64,000 bases of DNA from the NCBI RefSeq assembly GCF_036227325.1, contig NZ_CP109467.1, positions 5,022,001 to 5,086,000 of the forward strand, given 5' to 3'. Source of the stretch: Streptomyces sp. NBC_01465. GTDB lineage: Bacteria > Actinomycetota > Actinomycetes > Streptomycetales > Streptomycetaceae. The translations under genes were made by a program, and so were the position numbers. This document shows positions 9,169 to 20,772 of the stretch, piece after piece; the first letter of the stretch is position 1, and the number at the start of each line of letters is the position of its first letter. The notes under the pieces are model-generated. The model did not search any database. It was not told the DNA's origin and saw only the letters and a list, made by a program, of their open reading frames with translations.

Positions 9169-9942
9169 GTGGTACGTATCCGGGTTCTCGTGGTCGACGA
9201 CCACCGCATCTTCGCCGAGTCGCTCGCAGCCGCGCTCGCGGCCGAGCCCGACGTGGATGTCGCCGCGGCAGGCAGCGGCCCAGCTGCCCTGCGCTGCCTC
9301 GACCGGGCGGCGGCAGAGGGCCGCAGATTTGATGTGATGCTGGTCGACGCCGACCTCGGTACGGCAGCCGCGGCCCAGCTCGGGATGCGCGCGGTCGCGG
9401 TGCCCGACGGCGGCGACAACGGCCTGGTCGACGGCATCTCCCTTGTCGTGGGCGTCCGTTCGGGCCAGCCGTCGGTCCGCACCGTCGTACTCGCCGAGAA
9501 GGACGACTCGCGCAGGGCGGCGCTCGCGCTGCAGGCGGGAGCATCCGGCTGGGTGGCGAAGGACTGCTCGCTGCAGCGGCTCCTGGCTGTCATCCGGGGC
9601 GTACTGCGTGACGAGACGCATCTGCCGCCCGCTCTTCTCACGGGCGTACTGCGGGAGTTGACCGCGGCCCGCAAGCACCGCACCGAGAGCGAACGGCTCG
9701 TCGAGTCGCTCACCCCGCGCGAGCGCGAGGTGCTGCGCTGCATGGTGGCCGGTCTGGGCAGGAAGGCCGTGGCCGAGCGCCTCTTCCTCTCCCCGCACAC
9801 GGTCCGCACCCATATGCAGAACGTGCTGGGAAAGCTGGGCGTCCACTCCACCCTCGCCGCGGTCGCACTGGCCCGCCGTGCGGGTGTGGGTCCGGTCGAC
9901 CTAGCCGGGGACGTTGTCGAACGGGGCGGTCAACTGGCGTAG
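9169..9942 (+). CDS. LuxR/NarL-family response regulator
   Basis: About 257 aa from the GTG at 9169, which has GGGGG eight bases upstream; an ATG at 9154 adds five residues but no ribosome site. The receiver has the acidic pair (VVDDHRIF), a phospho-acceptor candidate Asp in VMLVDADLG, and the conserved Lys in GWVAKD. There is extra sequence after the Asp compared with ordinary receivers. The C-terminal LuxR domain is complete (LTPREREVLRCMVAGLG, SPHTVRTHMQNVLGKLG). It is related to the degenerate regulator at 2030-2746. No cognate kinase is adjacent. Its 3' end overlaps the convergent MarR gene by 42 bp. Confidence 0.9.
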   Translation: MVRIRVLVVDDHRIFAESLAAALAAEPDVDVAAAGSGPAALRCLDRAAAEGRRFDVMLVDADLGTAAAAQLGMRAVAVPDGGDNGLVDGISLVVGVRSGQPSVRTVVLAEKDDSRRAALALQAGASGWVAKDCSLQRLLAVIRGVLRDETHLPPALLTGVLRELTAARKHRTESERLVESLTPREREVLRCMVAGLGRKAVAERLFLSPHTVRTHMQNVLGKLGVHSTLAAVALARRAGVGPVDLAGDVVERGGQLA

Positions 9943-10398
9943 CAGACCGGCGAGTTCGCCCCGCTGCGAGCGGGAGAGCTCACCCAGGATGGCCCGTTCC
10001 TGCGCGAGCAGCCCGGCCAGCGCCTGGTCGGCCCGGTCGCGGCCCTCGGGGGTGAGCCGCACCAGCACACCGCGCCGGTCGCTGGGGTCGGGCAGCCGCT
10101 CGACGAGGCCCTTCTTCGCGAGCCGGTCGATGCGGTTGGTCATCGTGCCCGAGGTGACGAGCGTCTGGGTGAGGAGCTGTCCGGGGGAGAGCTGGTACGG
10201 ATCGCCCGCGCGCCGCAGCGAGGTGAGCACGTCGAACTCCCACGGCTCCAGCGAATGCTCCGAGAAGGCGAGCCTGCGCGCCCGGTCCAGATGGCGGGCC
10301 AGGCGGGAGACGCGGCTGAGCACCTCGAGTGGTTCCACGTCGAGGTCGGGGCGCTCTCGGCGCCATGCAGCGACCAGCCGGTCGACCTCGTCCTCCAT
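9901..10398 (-). CDS. MarR-family transcriptional regulator
   Basis: 165 aa from the ATG at 10398 (MEDEVDRLVAAW). A winged helix-turn-helix is visible: LSPGQLLTQTLVTSGTMTNRIDRLAKKGLVERLPDPSD is the family's recognition helix and DRRGVLVRLTPEG the wing. It is divergent from the trans-aconitate methyltransferase gene across 89 bp that contain palindromes typical of MarR operators, so autorepression and control of the methyltransferase are likely. The ligand is unknown. The gene overlaps the convergent response regulator at its 3' end. Confidence 0.92.
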   Translation of the reverse strand: MEDEVDRLVAAWRRERPDLDVEPLEVLSRVSRLARHLDRARRLAFSEHSLEPWEFDVLTSLRRAGDPYQLSPGQLLTQTLVTSGTMTNRIDRLAKKGLVERLPDPSDRRGVLVRLTPEGRDRADQALAGLLAQERAILGELSRSQRGELAGLLRQLTAPFDNVPG

Positions 10399-10416
10399 GA
10401 CGATCAGTGTAGTGGG

Positions 10417-10464
10417 TACCTCGACATGAAGTCTCTTGAATTCAACTATCTTGACATCGAGATA
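10417..10464. promoter_or_regulatory. MarR operator candidates
   Basis: TATCTTGACATCGAGATA at 10447-10464 is an 18-bp dyad (arms match 7 of 8) of the type many MarR proteins bind. TTGAATTCAA at 10436-10445 is a perfect 10-bp palindrome. A half-site-like TACCTCGACAT begins at 10417. All lie between the MarR start (10398) and the methyltransferase start (10488), where they could block both promoters. Confidence 0.65.
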
Positions 10465-10487
10465 CTTCGGGCGGGAGCCTGTACGCC

Positions 10488-11279
10488 ATGACATCCACCT
10501 CACCTGTATGGGACCCGCACCAGTACCTCAACCACGCCGACCACCGCACCCGCCCCTTCCACGACCTCCTCGCCCGCGTCACCGGCGACCCCGCCCGCAT
10601 CGCCGACCTCGGCTGCGGCGCGGGCAACGTCACCGCGGTCCTGGCCGACCGGTGGCCGAAGGCTCGTATCACCGGCTACGACAACTCCCCGCAGATGCTG
10701 GAGGAGGCCGAGAAGCACGCCACCGACACCCTCGACTTCGCGCTGGCCGACGCCGCCGACTGGGCGCCCACCGAGACGTACGACCTGATCGCCTCCAACG
10801 CCCTCTACCAGTGGATCCCCGGCCACGCCGACCTCTTCCCCGCCCACCTGGAAGCCCTCGCGCCCGGCGGCACCTTCGCCTTCCAGGTCCCCGGGAACTT
10901 CACCGCGCCCAGCCACACGATCCTCGCCGAGCTCCGCGAATCGTCCCGCTGGCGCCCGCGCCTGCACGGCGTCGGCGACCGTACGGCAGCCGTGCTGGAG
11001 CCCTCCGAGTACTACGGCGTCCTCGCCGACCTCGGCCTGGAACCGGACGTCTGGGAGACGACGTACACCCAGGTCCTCACCGGCGAGGACCCCGTCCTCG
11101 ACTGGGTGAAGGGCACGGCCCTGCGCCCGGTCCTCACCGCGCTCGCGGACGACCCCGAGGCGACGGCGGCCTTCCTCGCCGAGTACGCGGCGCTGCTCCG
11201 CAAGGCCTACCCGCCCACCGCGCACGGCACGTTCTTCCCGTTCCGCCGGATCTTCGCCGTAGCCCGCAAGGGGGCCTGA
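10488..11279 (+). CDS. tam: Trans-aconitate 2-methyltransferase
   Basis: 263 aa class I SAM-dependent methyltransferase. The SAM-binding motif I is IADLGCGAGNVT (near residues 38-49), followed by ITGYDNSPQML (motif II) and YDLIASNALYQWIPGH, a segment characteristic of trans-aconitate methyltransferases. FAFQVPGNFTAPSH is also typical of the family. The enzyme methylates trans-aconitate, an inhibitor of aconitase formed spontaneously from cis-aconitate. It is translationally coupled to the next gene by a TGATG overlap and is probably controlled by the divergent MarR. Confidence 0.88.
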   Translation: MTSTSPVWDPHQYLNHADHRTRPFHDLLARVTGDPARIADLGCGAGNVTAVLADRWPKARITGYDNSPQMLEEAEKHATDTLDFALADAADWAPTETYDLIASNALYQWIPGHADLFPAHLEALAPGGTFAFQVPGNFTAPSHTILAELRESSRWRPRLHGVGDRTAAVLEPSEYYGVLADLGLEPDVWETTYTQVLTGEDPVLDWVKGTALRPVLTALADDPEATAAFLAEYAALLRKAYPPTAHGTFFPFRRIFAVARKGA

Positions 11280-11653
11280 TGCTCACCGCAGTCGACCACG
11301 TCCAGCTGGCCGCACCGCCCGGCACGGAGGACGCACTCCGTACGTACTACGAGGGCGCGCTCGGCATGACGGAGATCCCCAAGCCCCCGGTCCTGGCGGC
11401 CCGCGGCGGCTGCTGGTTCCAGGCGGGCGCGGTCCAGCTGCACCTGGGGATCGAGAAGGACTACCGCCCGTCCGCGAAGGCCCACCCCGGCCTGCGCGTC
11501 ACGGACATCGAGGCGTACGCGGAACGGATCGCAGCCCACGGCGCGAGGGTGCAATGGGACGGCGACCTTCCCGGCCACCGCCGCTTCTACTCCTGGGACC
11601 CCGTCGGCAACAGGCTCGAATTCCTGGAGCCACTGCCCGAGACCGCCGGCTGA
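11279..11653 (+). CDS. VOC/glyoxalase-family protein
   Basis: 124 aa. The vicinal-oxygen-chelate pattern shows at both ends: VDHVQLAAPPGTEDALRTYYEGALGM at the start, carrying the first metal-ligand His, then VQLHLGIE and YSWDPVGNRLEFLEP at the C-terminus with the Glu ligand. It could be a dioxygenase, glyoxalase or resistance protein; the substrate cannot be named. The ATG overlaps the methyltransferase stop (TGATG), so the two are coupled. Its end overlaps the convergent AraC gene by 67 bp. Confidence 0.85.
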   Translation: MLTAVDHVQLAAPPGTEDALRTYYEGALGMTEIPKPPVLAARGGCWFQAGAVQLHLGIEKDYRPSAKAHPGLRVTDIEAYAERIAAHGARVQWDGDLPGHRRFYSWDPVGNRLEFLEPLPETAG

Positions 11654-12384
11654 CGGTACTCGCCCGGCGTCGTACCGAAAGCGCTCCGGAACGCCTGGAT
11701 GAACGCGCTGGGACCGCTGTAGCCGCACGCGGCAGCGGTCCCCGTGACCGGTGTGCCCGCCGCCAGCAGGGTCAGCGCGTGATGCAGCCGGAACTGGGTG
11801 CGCCACTGGGGGAAACTCATCCCCGTCTCGGCCCGGAACAGCCTGCTCAGCGTCCGCTCCGAAGCGCCCACCGCAGCCCCGAGCCCGGCGAGCGTACGCC
11901 CGTCGCCCGGATCGTCCGCGAGGAGCTGCGCGACGTCCCGCAGCCGGGGGTCGGCGAGCGCCGGCAGGTGCACCTGCAGCGCCTCGACCTGCCGCAACTG
12001 GTCCAGTGCCACCCGTTCCAGGTTGCGCCGGGGGCCGGCCGGCAGTTCGCCCTCGTGGGTCAGCGCGGCGATGACCTCACGCAGCAGCGGGCCGACCGCG
12101 AGCACCGTCGGCCGGTCGAGCCGCAGCGGATCGGCCGAGCGCGGGAAGGTCAGCGCCCGCAGCTCGGTCGGCCCGTACGCCTGATGCGCGTGGCGCACCC
12201 GCGCGGGCAGCCAGACGGCCCGGTGCGGCGGCACGACCCAGCTGCCGTGGGCCGTCGAGACGTGCAGGACTCCGCTGCCGGGGCTGATGAGCTGGTGGTC
12301 GTCATGGTCGTGCCAGTCGATGCGCTCCTGGTGGGCGAGGGGGACGCGGGCGGGCTTCTCACGGCGTTGGCAGGCTGTCGACAC
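11587..12384 (-). CDS. AraC-family transcriptional regulator
   Basis: About 265 aa from a GTG at 12384; no good ribosome site is visible, so the message may be leaderless. The N-terminal cupin-like sensor (HDHDDHQLISPGSGVLHV...WVVPPHRAVWLPARVRHAHQ) is typical of AraC regulators of the YdeO/effector-sensing type. The C-terminal double helix-turn-helix is intact (LAGLGAAVGASERTLSRLFRAETG and AAACGYSGPSAFIQAFRSAFGTTPGEYR). It is divergent from the MFS exporter 12439-13731, which it probably controls. Confidence 0.88.
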   Translation of the reverse strand: MSTACQRREKPARVPLAHQERIDWHDHDDHQLISPGSGVLHVSTAHGSWVVPPHRAVWLPARVRHAHQAYGPTELRALTFPRSADPLRLDRPTVLAVGPLLREVIAALTHEGELPAGPRRNLERVALDQLRQVEALQVHLPALADPRLRDVAQLLADDPGDGRTLAGLGAAVGASERTLSRLFRAETGMSFPQWRTQFRLHHALTLLAAGTPVTGTAAACGYSGPSAFIQAFRSAFGTTPGEYRQPAVSGSGSRNSSLLPTGSQE

Positions 12385-12438
12385 AAGTAGGCAGATTACT
12401 GATAGCCCGCCATGGTCGGCATCCGCAATTCTCGGAAC

Positions 12439-13731
12439 ATGACCAAGCCACCCCACCCCGCACCCGACCAGGCGGCGACCCCGGGCGCCGGCCCGCGCGA
12501 CGCGGCGGTACGCACGCCGCCCGCCGCCGCGCAGCCCCGGGCCGGGACTCAGCCGCCGGTCGGGGCTGCGGCCCCCGCCACCGGCAGCCCGCACGTTCCC
12601 TCCTCCTGGCAGCGCATGCGCATGTGGGCCGCAGCCCACGCCGTCGACGACCTCTACCAGGGTCTCGTCCCCGCCTGCGTCCCCTACTTCGTCCTCGACC
12701 GCGGCTACAGCTACGTCGCCGCCTCCGGCCTCACCCTCGCCGCCGCCCTCGGCAGCTCCGTCCCCCAGCCGTTCATCGGCCTGATCGTGGACCGGCGGCC
12801 CGTGCGCTGGATGGCCGGCGTCGGAGTCGCGCTCGCCGGGATCGGGCTCGGGGCCTCCGGGCTCGTGCCCTCGTACGCGGCCGTGTGGACGCTCGTCCTG
12901 CTCTCCGGTCTGGGCATCGCCATGTTCCACCCCGCCGCCGGGAAGGCCGCCCGCGAAGCCGCAGGCGACTCCGCCGGGGCGATGAGCATCTTCGCCGCGG
13001 GCGGCAGCGTCGGGTTCTTCCTCGCCCCCGTCCTCGCCACACCCCTGCTCGTCTCCATGGGCGTCGGCGCCACCGCGCTCTTCATCCCGCCCGCCGTCGT
13101 CATGGCACTCGTCCTGCTCAGGCACCGGCCCTCAACTGCCGGGCCCGCAAAGGCTGTTCGTACCGGCACCGACCGCTGGAACCCGTTCCTGGTCCTCACC
13201 GGAGTCGAAGTCGTCCGCTCGGTCGTCTTCTTCGGCGTACTGACCTTCATCGAGCTCTACTGGATCCGCCACCTGCACTCCGGCAAGGTCCTCGCGGGCA
13301 CCGCGCTCGCCTGCTTCCTGGTCGGCGGAGTCACGGGAACCCTCCTCGGCGGCCGCATCGCCGACCGCCACGGCATGGTCCGCACCGTCCAGTTCGGCAG
13401 CGCCCTCGCCGTCCCCATGCTGATCGGCCTGCGCCTGACGCCAGGCCCGTACGCCCCGCTGCTCTTCGCGGTCCTGGCGGGGATCGCGCTCAACATCCCC
13501 TTCGCCGTCCTGATCAAGCTCGGCCAGGACTACCTCCCGACCCGCCCCGGCACCGCCTCCGGCGTCACCCTCGGCCTCGCCGTCTCCGTCGGCGGCCTCA
13601 TCGCCCCCGCACTGGGCGCCGCGGCCGAGGCGTACGGCCCCCAGGGCGTCTTCGCGATCCTCTGCGCGATCCCGGTCGCGGCCCTCGCGCTCGGCCTGTT
13701 CCTCACCGACCCGGAGACCGACCCCTCCTGA
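12439..13731 (+). CDS. MFS transporter, fosmidomycin-resistance (Fsr)-like
   Basis: About 430 aa from ATG 12439; an upstream in-frame ATG at 12412 would add nine residues. After an Ala/Pro-rich cytoplasmic N-terminus of about 55 residues come about 12 spans. The first-loop segment AAAHAVDDLYQGLVPACVPYFV and GLGIAMFHPAAGKAA after span 4 are features of the Fsr subgroup of the major facilitator superfamily. It is a drug or metabolite exporter by family; the substrate is not known. The gene is divergent from the AraC regulator with only about 50 bp between starts, so their promoters overlap. Confidence 0.88.
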   Translation: MTKPPHPAPDQAATPGAGPRDAAVRTPPAAAQPRAGTQPPVGAAAPATGSPHVPSSWQRMRMWAAAHAVDDLYQGLVPACVPYFVLDRGYSYVAASGLTLAAALGSSVPQPFIGLIVDRRPVRWMAGVGVALAGIGLGASGLVPSYAAVWTLVLLSGLGIAMFHPAAGKAAREAAGDSAGAMSIFAAGGSVGFFLAPVLATPLLVSMGVGATALFIPPAVVMALVLLRHRPSTAGPAKAVRTGTDRWNPFLVLTGVEVVRSVVFFGVLTFIELYWIRHLHSGKVLAGTALACFLVGGVTGTLLGGRIADRHGMVRTVQFGSALAVPMLIGLRLTPGPYAPLLFAVLAGIALNIPFAVLIKLGQDYLPTRPGTASGVTLGLAVSVGGLIAPALGAAAEAYGPQGVFAILCAIPVAALALGLFLTDPETDPS

Positions 13732-14589
13732 CTAGCCGGCGGGGAGACTCTCCCGCGCCCACGCCGCCAGCAGTCGCAGCGCCGTCTCGGAGGGGGAGCC
13801 CTCCTCGACGGTGTGCGCGACCAGCGCCTGGTCCGGGTCGTCCGGCAGCCGCAGCGTCTCGAAGCCGAGGTCGATCGGGCCGACCACCGGGTGGTCGTAC
13901 TTGTACCGGCCGTGCGTCTTGTCCTTGAGCAGGTGCTCGGCCCACACCTCCCCGAACTCCGGCCCCGACGCGTCGAGTTCGGCCAGCAGCTCCGCCGTGC
14001 GCGGGTCGTCCGGGTGGCGGCCCGCGTCCAGCCGGAGATAGGCGGCGGTGTCGCTCGCCTTGGCCCGCCAGTCCACGTACAGACGGCGCATCCCCTCGTC
14101 GAGGAAGACCAGCCGCGCCAGGTTCCGCTGCCCCGGCGCCAGCGCGCCGAAGTCCGTGATCAGAGCCGCGGCGAGGGGATTCCACGCCAGCACATCCGTA
14201 TTGCGGCCGACGACGTACGCGGGGACGTCCGCCGCCGAGTCCAGCAGCCGCTGCAGACCGGGCCGCACCACCTGCACAGGAGCCTCCGCGGACTCCGACC
14301 CCGACCAGGGGCGCGCCAGCCGGTACAGATGCTCCCGCTCCACCGCATCCAGCCGCAGCGCACGGGCCACCGAGTCCAGGACCGCCTCGGAGAAGTGCAG
14401 CGTCCGCCCCTGCTCCAGGCGTACGTAATGATCCACGCTCACCCCGGCGAGCAGCGCCAGCTCCTCCCGCCGCAGCCCCGGCACCCGCCGCTGACCCCCG
14501 TACTGCGGCAGCCCCAGCTCCTCGGGCCGCAGCCGGGCCCGCCGGGACCTGAGGAACTCACCCAGCTCTGCGCGTCTGTCCAATGCCAT
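13732..14589 (-). CDS. XRE-family regulator with MmyB-like ligand-binding domain
   Basis: 285 aa. The N-terminal helix-turn-helix of this subfamily is easily seen: LGEFLRSRRARLRPEELGLP, then VPGLRREELALLAGVSVDHYVRLEQGR. The C-terminal half contains the MmyB-type PAS-like domain (VVGRNTDVLAWNPLAAALITDFG and a late HPVVGPIDLGFETLRL). Streptomyces encode dozens of these, usually next to an oxidoreductase they control; here the divergent aldo/keto reductase begins 170 bp away. The ligand is unknown. Confidence 0.92.
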   Translation of the reverse strand: MALDRRAELGEFLRSRRARLRPEELGLPQYGGQRRVPGLRREELALLAGVSVDHYVRLEQGRTLHFSEAVLDSVARALRLDAVEREHLYRLARPWSGSESAEAPVQVVRPGLQRLLDSAADVPAYVVGRNTDVLAWNPLAAALITDFGALAPGQRNLARLVFLDEGMRRLYVDWRAKASDTAAYLRLDAGRHPDDPRTAELLAELDASGPEFGEVWAEHLLKDKTHGRYKYDHPVVGPIDLGFETLRLPDDPDQALVAHTVEEGSPSETALRLLAAWARESLPAG

Positions 14590-14759
14590 GCGCCCAGTAT
14601 CCCCACGGCTCCCCGCGCCCGGAGCGGCCCAGCCTGGTCACGCCGTGCCCAGGCACGAGCTGCCACTGGGTGGACGCTCGCCGCGCGAGCAGAGTTGCCG
14701 CCAACGGCAGGGACGCACAGGGCGCCTCGCCACCGCGCACCTCTCAGGAGCACACCACC

Positions 14760-15809
14760 ATGAGCACCAACCTCCCCACCCGCCCCCTCGGCACCACCGG
14801 CTTCGACATCACCTCCGTCGGCTTCGGCTCCTGGGCCGTCTCAGGATCCGGCTGGAGCTACAGCTGGGGCGAGACCGACGACACCGAGTCCGTCGCCGCG
14901 ATCCGCCGCGCCCTCGACTCCGGCGTCAACTGGATCGACACCGCCGCCTACTACGGCCTCGGCCACTCCGAGGAGATCGTCGCCAAGGCCGTCGCCGGCC
15001 TGTCCGACGCCGAACGCCCCTACCTCTTCACCAAGGTGGGCCTCGTCGCGGACCCGCAGAACCCGAACGCCGCACCCGTACGCACCATGAAGCCCGCGAG
15101 CGTACGCCGTGAACTGGAGGCCTCCCTACGGCGGTTGAACACCGACCACATCGACCTCTACCAGGTGCACTGGCCCGACACCGGCCTCCCCTTCTCCTAC
15201 ACCGACGGCAGCGCGGCGGCCTCCGCCGACGCCACCCCGCTGGAGGAGTACTGGCAGCTCATGGCCGACCTGAAGGCCGAGGGAAGGATCCGTGCGATCG
15301 GCCTCTCCAACCACAGCCCCGCCCAGCTCGACACCGCCGAGAAGATCGCCCACGTCGACGTCGTCCAGCCGCCGTTCTCCGCGATCAACCGCTCCGCCGC
15401 CGCCGAGATCGCCTGGGCCCACGCCCACGACACCGGCGTGATCGTCTACTCCCCGATGCAGTCCGGGCTGCTCACCGGCGCCTTCACCGCCGAGCGGGCA
15501 GCGGCCCTGACCGCCGACGACTGGCGCAGCAGCCACCCGGACTTCACCACGGGCCTGACCGCCAACCTCCGCCTCGCCGAAGCCCTGCGCCCCGTCGCCG
15601 CCCGGCACGGCGCCACCGTCGCAGAGGTGGCGATCGCCTGGACTCTGGCCTGGCCCGGCATCACCGGCGCGATCGTCGGCGCACGCAACGCCGCTCAGGT
15701 CGACGGCTGGACCGGCGCCGGATCACTGGAGCTGACCGCCGCCGACCTGACGGAGATCGCGGACGCCATCACCGCGTCGGGCGCCGGTACGGGCCCGGCC
15801 CGCCCGTAA
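14760..15809 (+). CDS. Aldo/keto reductase
   Basis: 349 aa (beta/alpha)8 NADPH-dependent oxidoreductase. The catalytic tetrad is visible: Asp and Tyr in NWIDTAAYYGLGHSEE, Lys in LFTKVGL and His in LYQVHWPD. The C-terminal cofactor site is IVGARNAAQV. The ATG at 14760 was chosen because the reading frame upstream is an unlikely extension into the promoter. It is divergent from the XRE/MmyB regulator and followed after 29 bp by a small monooxygenase, forming a probable detoxification operon. The substrate is not predictable. Confidence 0.92.
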   Translation: MSTNLPTRPLGTTGFDITSVGFGSWAVSGSGWSYSWGETDDTESVAAIRRALDSGVNWIDTAAYYGLGHSEEIVAKAVAGLSDAERPYLFTKVGLVADPQNPNAAPVRTMKPASVRRELEASLRRLNTDHIDLYQVHWPDTGLPFSYTDGSAAASADATPLEEYWQLMADLKAEGRIRAIGLSNHSPAQLDTAEKIAHVDVVQPPFSAINRSAAAEIAWAHAHDTGVIVYSPMQSGLLTGAFTAERAAALTADDWRSSHPDFTTGLTANLRLAEALRPVAARHGATVAEVAIAWTLAWPGITGAIVGARNAAQVDGWTGAGSLELTAADLTEIADAITASGAGTGPARP

Positions 15810-15838
15810 GACCTGTTCCGTACGAGAAGGAGCGCACC

Positions 15839-16138
15839 ATGACCCTCACCGTCATCGCCGAATGCCTGGCCGCCCCCGGCCAGGAGGACCGCCTCCGCAC
15901 CGCCCTGGAAGGCATGATCGAGCCCTCCCTGGACGAGCCGGGCTGCCTCGCCTACCGCCCGTACACCGACCGCAACCAGCCGGGCCGGATGGCCGTCGTC
16001 GAACAGTGGACAGGCCCCGAAGCCCTCGCCGAGCACTTCGAGACCCCGCACTTCCGGCACGTCGCCCAGGTTCTCGACCTGGTCCTCGCCGAACCGATGA
16101 CCATCCGCAGACTCGTCGACGCACCGGTGACGAGTTAG
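15839..16138 (+). CDS. Antibiotic biosynthesis monooxygenase (ABM)-domain protein
   Basis: 99 aa, the normal length for a single ABM ferredoxin-like domain. Typical features are TVIAECLAAPGQEDRLRTALEGMI, the EPGCLAYRPYTD strand and EQWTGPEALAEHFETPHFR. The family includes YgiN-type quinol monooxygenases and small enzymes that oxidise polyketide aromatics without cofactor. A GAAGGAG ribosome site precedes the ATG. It is probably cotranscribed with the aldo/keto reductase. Its stop overlaps the convergent TetR gene by 4 bp. Confidence 0.88.
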   Translation: MTLTVIAECLAAPGQEDRLRTALEGMIEPSLDEPGCLAYRPYTDRNQPGRMAVVEQWTGPEALAEHFETPHFRHVAQVLDLVLAEPMTIRRLVDAPVTS

Positions 16139-16824
16139 CTCTTGCGATGCCCTATCAGCCGCGGCTTCGCCTCGAGGTTCTCCAGACCGTGCCAGGCCAG
16201 GTTCACCAGATGCGCGGCGACCTCCGCCTTCTTCGGCCTGCGCGCATCGAGCCACCACTGGCCGGTCAGAGCGACCATCCCCACCAGCGCCTGCGCGTAC
16301 ATCGGCGCCAGCTTCGAGTCGAAGCCGCGGTTCTTGAACTCCATGCCGAGGATGTCCTCGACCTGCGTCGCGATGTCCGAGATCAGCGACGCGAACGTCC
16401 CCGTCGACTGCGCCACCGGCGAATCGCGCACCAGGATCCGGAAACCGTCCGTGTACGACTCGATGTAGTCGAGCAGCGCGAAAGCCGCCTGTTCGAGGAG
16501 CTCACGCGGGTGCCCGGCGGTCAGCGCGCCCGTCACCATGTCGAGGAGCTGGCGCATCTCCCGGTCGACCACGACCGCGTACAGCCCCTCCTTGCCGCCG
16601 AAGTGCTCGTACACGACCGGCTTGGAAACCCCCGCCTTCGCGGCGATCTCCTCCACCGACGTGCCCTCGAAGCCCTTCTCCGCGAAGAGGATGCGGCCGA
16701 TGTCCAGCAGCTGCTCACGGCGTTCCTTGCCGGTCATCCTGACCCGGCGTGTGCGCCGCGCCGCAGCGGGCCTTTTCTGCTCGCTGCCGCTGGTACTGCT
16801 GTCGATCGCCACGTCGTCCATCAT
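16135..16824 (-). CDS. TetR-family transcriptional regulator of fatty-acid desaturation
   Basis: 229 aa from the ATG at 16824. The N-terminal helix-turn-helix is canonical (EQLLDIGRILFAEKGFEGTSVEEIAAKAGVSKPVVYEHFGGKEGLY) and the C-terminal ligand domain is all-helical. The ATG overlaps the desaturase stop (TCAT on the plus strand), so it is the second gene of a desaturase-TetR operon. This arrangement resembles known TetR regulators of acyl desaturases in actinomycetes; autoregulation through the dyads upstream of the desaturase is inferred. Confidence 0.92.
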   Translation of the reverse strand: MMDDVAIDSSTSGSEQKRPAAARRTRRVRMTGKERREQLLDIGRILFAEKGFEGTSVEEIAAKAGVSKPVVYEHFGGKEGLYAVVVDREMRQLLDMVTGALTAGHPRELLEQAAFALLDYIESYTDGFRILVRDSPVAQSTGTFASLISDIATQVEDILGMEFKNRGFDSKLAPMYAQALVGMVALTGQWWLDARRPKKAEVAAHLVNLAWHGLENLEAKPRLIGHRKS

Positions 16825-17795
16825 GCCGTTTCTGTGAGCTCGCTCTGCCGCCGGGCTTCGATGCGCTCGGCCGACGGCCAGCGCACGTCGTACGCCCACC
16901 CCGCCTGCTCGAACCAGCGGATCAGCCGTGCGCTGGAATCCACCTGGCCCCGCAGTACGCCGTGCCGTGCGGACGTCGGGTCCGCATGGTGCAGGTTGTG
17001 CCACGACTCGCCACAGGAGAGGACCGCGAGCCACCACACATTGCCTGAGCGGTCACGCGACTTGAACGGCCGCTTGCCCACCGCGTGACAGATCGAGTTG
17101 ATCGACCACGTCACATGGTGCAGCAGCGACACCCGCACCAGAGAGCCCCAGAAGAAGGCCGTGAAAGCCCCCCACCAGGACATCGTCACCAGACCGCCCA
17201 CGATCGGCGGGATGGCGAGGGACAGCATCGTGAAGTAGATGAAGTTGCGTGAGATCCAGCGGATCGCCGGGTCCCTGATCAGATCCGGTGCGTACTTCTG
17301 CTGCGAAGTCCGCTCCTCGTCGAACATCCAGGCGATGTGAGCCCACCACAGGCCCTTCAGCAGCGCGGACAGGCTCTCCCCGTACCGCCACGGCGAGTGG
17401 GGGTCGCCCTCGGCGTCGGAGAACTTGTGGTGCTTGCGGTGGTCCGCCACCCAGCGCACCAGCGGACCCTCGACCGCGACCGAACCCATCAGCGCGAGCA
17501 CGATCCGCAGCGGGCGCTTCGCCTTGAAGGCGCCGTGCGTGAAATAGCGGTGGAAACCGATCGTGATGCCGTGGCAGCCGATGTAGTACATGGCCACCAG
17601 CAGACCGATGTCCAGCCAGCTCACGCCCCAGCCCCACGCCAGCGGCACCGCCGCCAGCACTGCCAGGAAAGGCGCCACGATAAAGGCGAGCAGGGCGATC
17701 TGTTCGATCGACCGTTTACTGTCCCCGCCCATCGTCGCGGTGGGGAGGGTCGCCTCCTCGGAGGCGTCGGTGATCAGCTCGGGGCTGATGGTCAT
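16821..17795 (-). CDS. Acyl-CoA/fatty-acid delta-9 desaturase
   Basis: 324 aa membrane di-iron desaturase. The three His boxes are present and in order: HRYFTH (near residue 82), HRKHH (near 119) and a late HNLHH in [17 protein letters not shown]. Hydrophobic spans lie near residues 34-72 and 190-225. The enzyme introduces a cis double bond into long-chain acyl chains to tune membrane fluidity. It is cotranscribed with the TetR regulator and divergent from ppc. Confidence 0.94.
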   Translation of the reverse strand: MTISPELITDASEEATLPTATMGGDSKRSIEQIALLAFIVAPFLAVLAAVPLAWGWGVSWLDIGLLVAMYYIGCHGITIGFHRYFTHGAFKAKRPLRIVLALMGSVAVEGPLVRWVADHRKHHKFSDAEGDPHSPWRYGESLSALLKGLWWAHIAWMFDEERTSQQKYAPDLIRDPAIRWISRNFIYFTMLSLAIPPIVGGLVTMSWWGAFTAFFWGSLVRVSLLHHVTWSINSICHAVGKRPFKSRDRSGNVWWLAVLSCGESWHNLHHADPTSARHGVLRGQVDSSARLIRWFEQAGWAYDVRWPSAERIEARRQSELTETA

Positions 17796-17835
17796 GGAGT
17801 TCCCTGTGGGGTGAGGGGTACGGCTGATCCGTGGC

Positions 17836-17862
17836 TACGGTTCCGTAACCTACGGCGTCGTA
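17836..17862. promoter_or_regulatory. Overlapping TACG/CGTA dyads, probable TetR operator
   Basis: TACGGTTCCGTA (17836-17847) is a perfect palindrome, CCGTA-ACC-TACGG (17843-17855) a second, and TACGGCGTCGTA (17851-17862) a third, all overlapping. They lie about 40-65 bp upstream of the desaturase ATG. Repeated dyads of this kind suit a TetR protein; the regulator encoded in the same operon is the natural candidate. Confidence 0.6.
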
Positions 17863-17999
17863 AGTATGGCAGCGCGAAGCCTCGCGGCAAGAGGCCTGTG
17901 GATAACACAACGGAAATGGACACCTATCCTGGGTGTCATTCGGACAGCGCGGTCCGCATCCCCTGCCAGTCGTGCCCCACACTGCAAGGAGCCGCACCT

Positions 18000-20729
<2,730 letters not shown>

Positions 20730-20737
20730 TGCGAGCC

Positions 20738-20770
20738 GGGGGTCTCGGGGGCGCTGCCCTCGGGACCCCC
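20738..20770. terminator. Hairpin terminator after ppc
   Basis: 15-bp stem with two mismatches (20738-20752 with 20756-20770; GGGGGTC and GACCCCC ends) and a GCT loop. It lies 9 bp after the ppc stop and just before the end of the convergent membrane-protein gene. Confidence 0.7.
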
Positions 20771-20772
20771 GC

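Noticed and set aside
11587..13125. 512-codon reading of the AraC gene extending under the MFS gene
   Set aside because: The AraC domain begins at about 12384; the rest is the shadow of the transporter.
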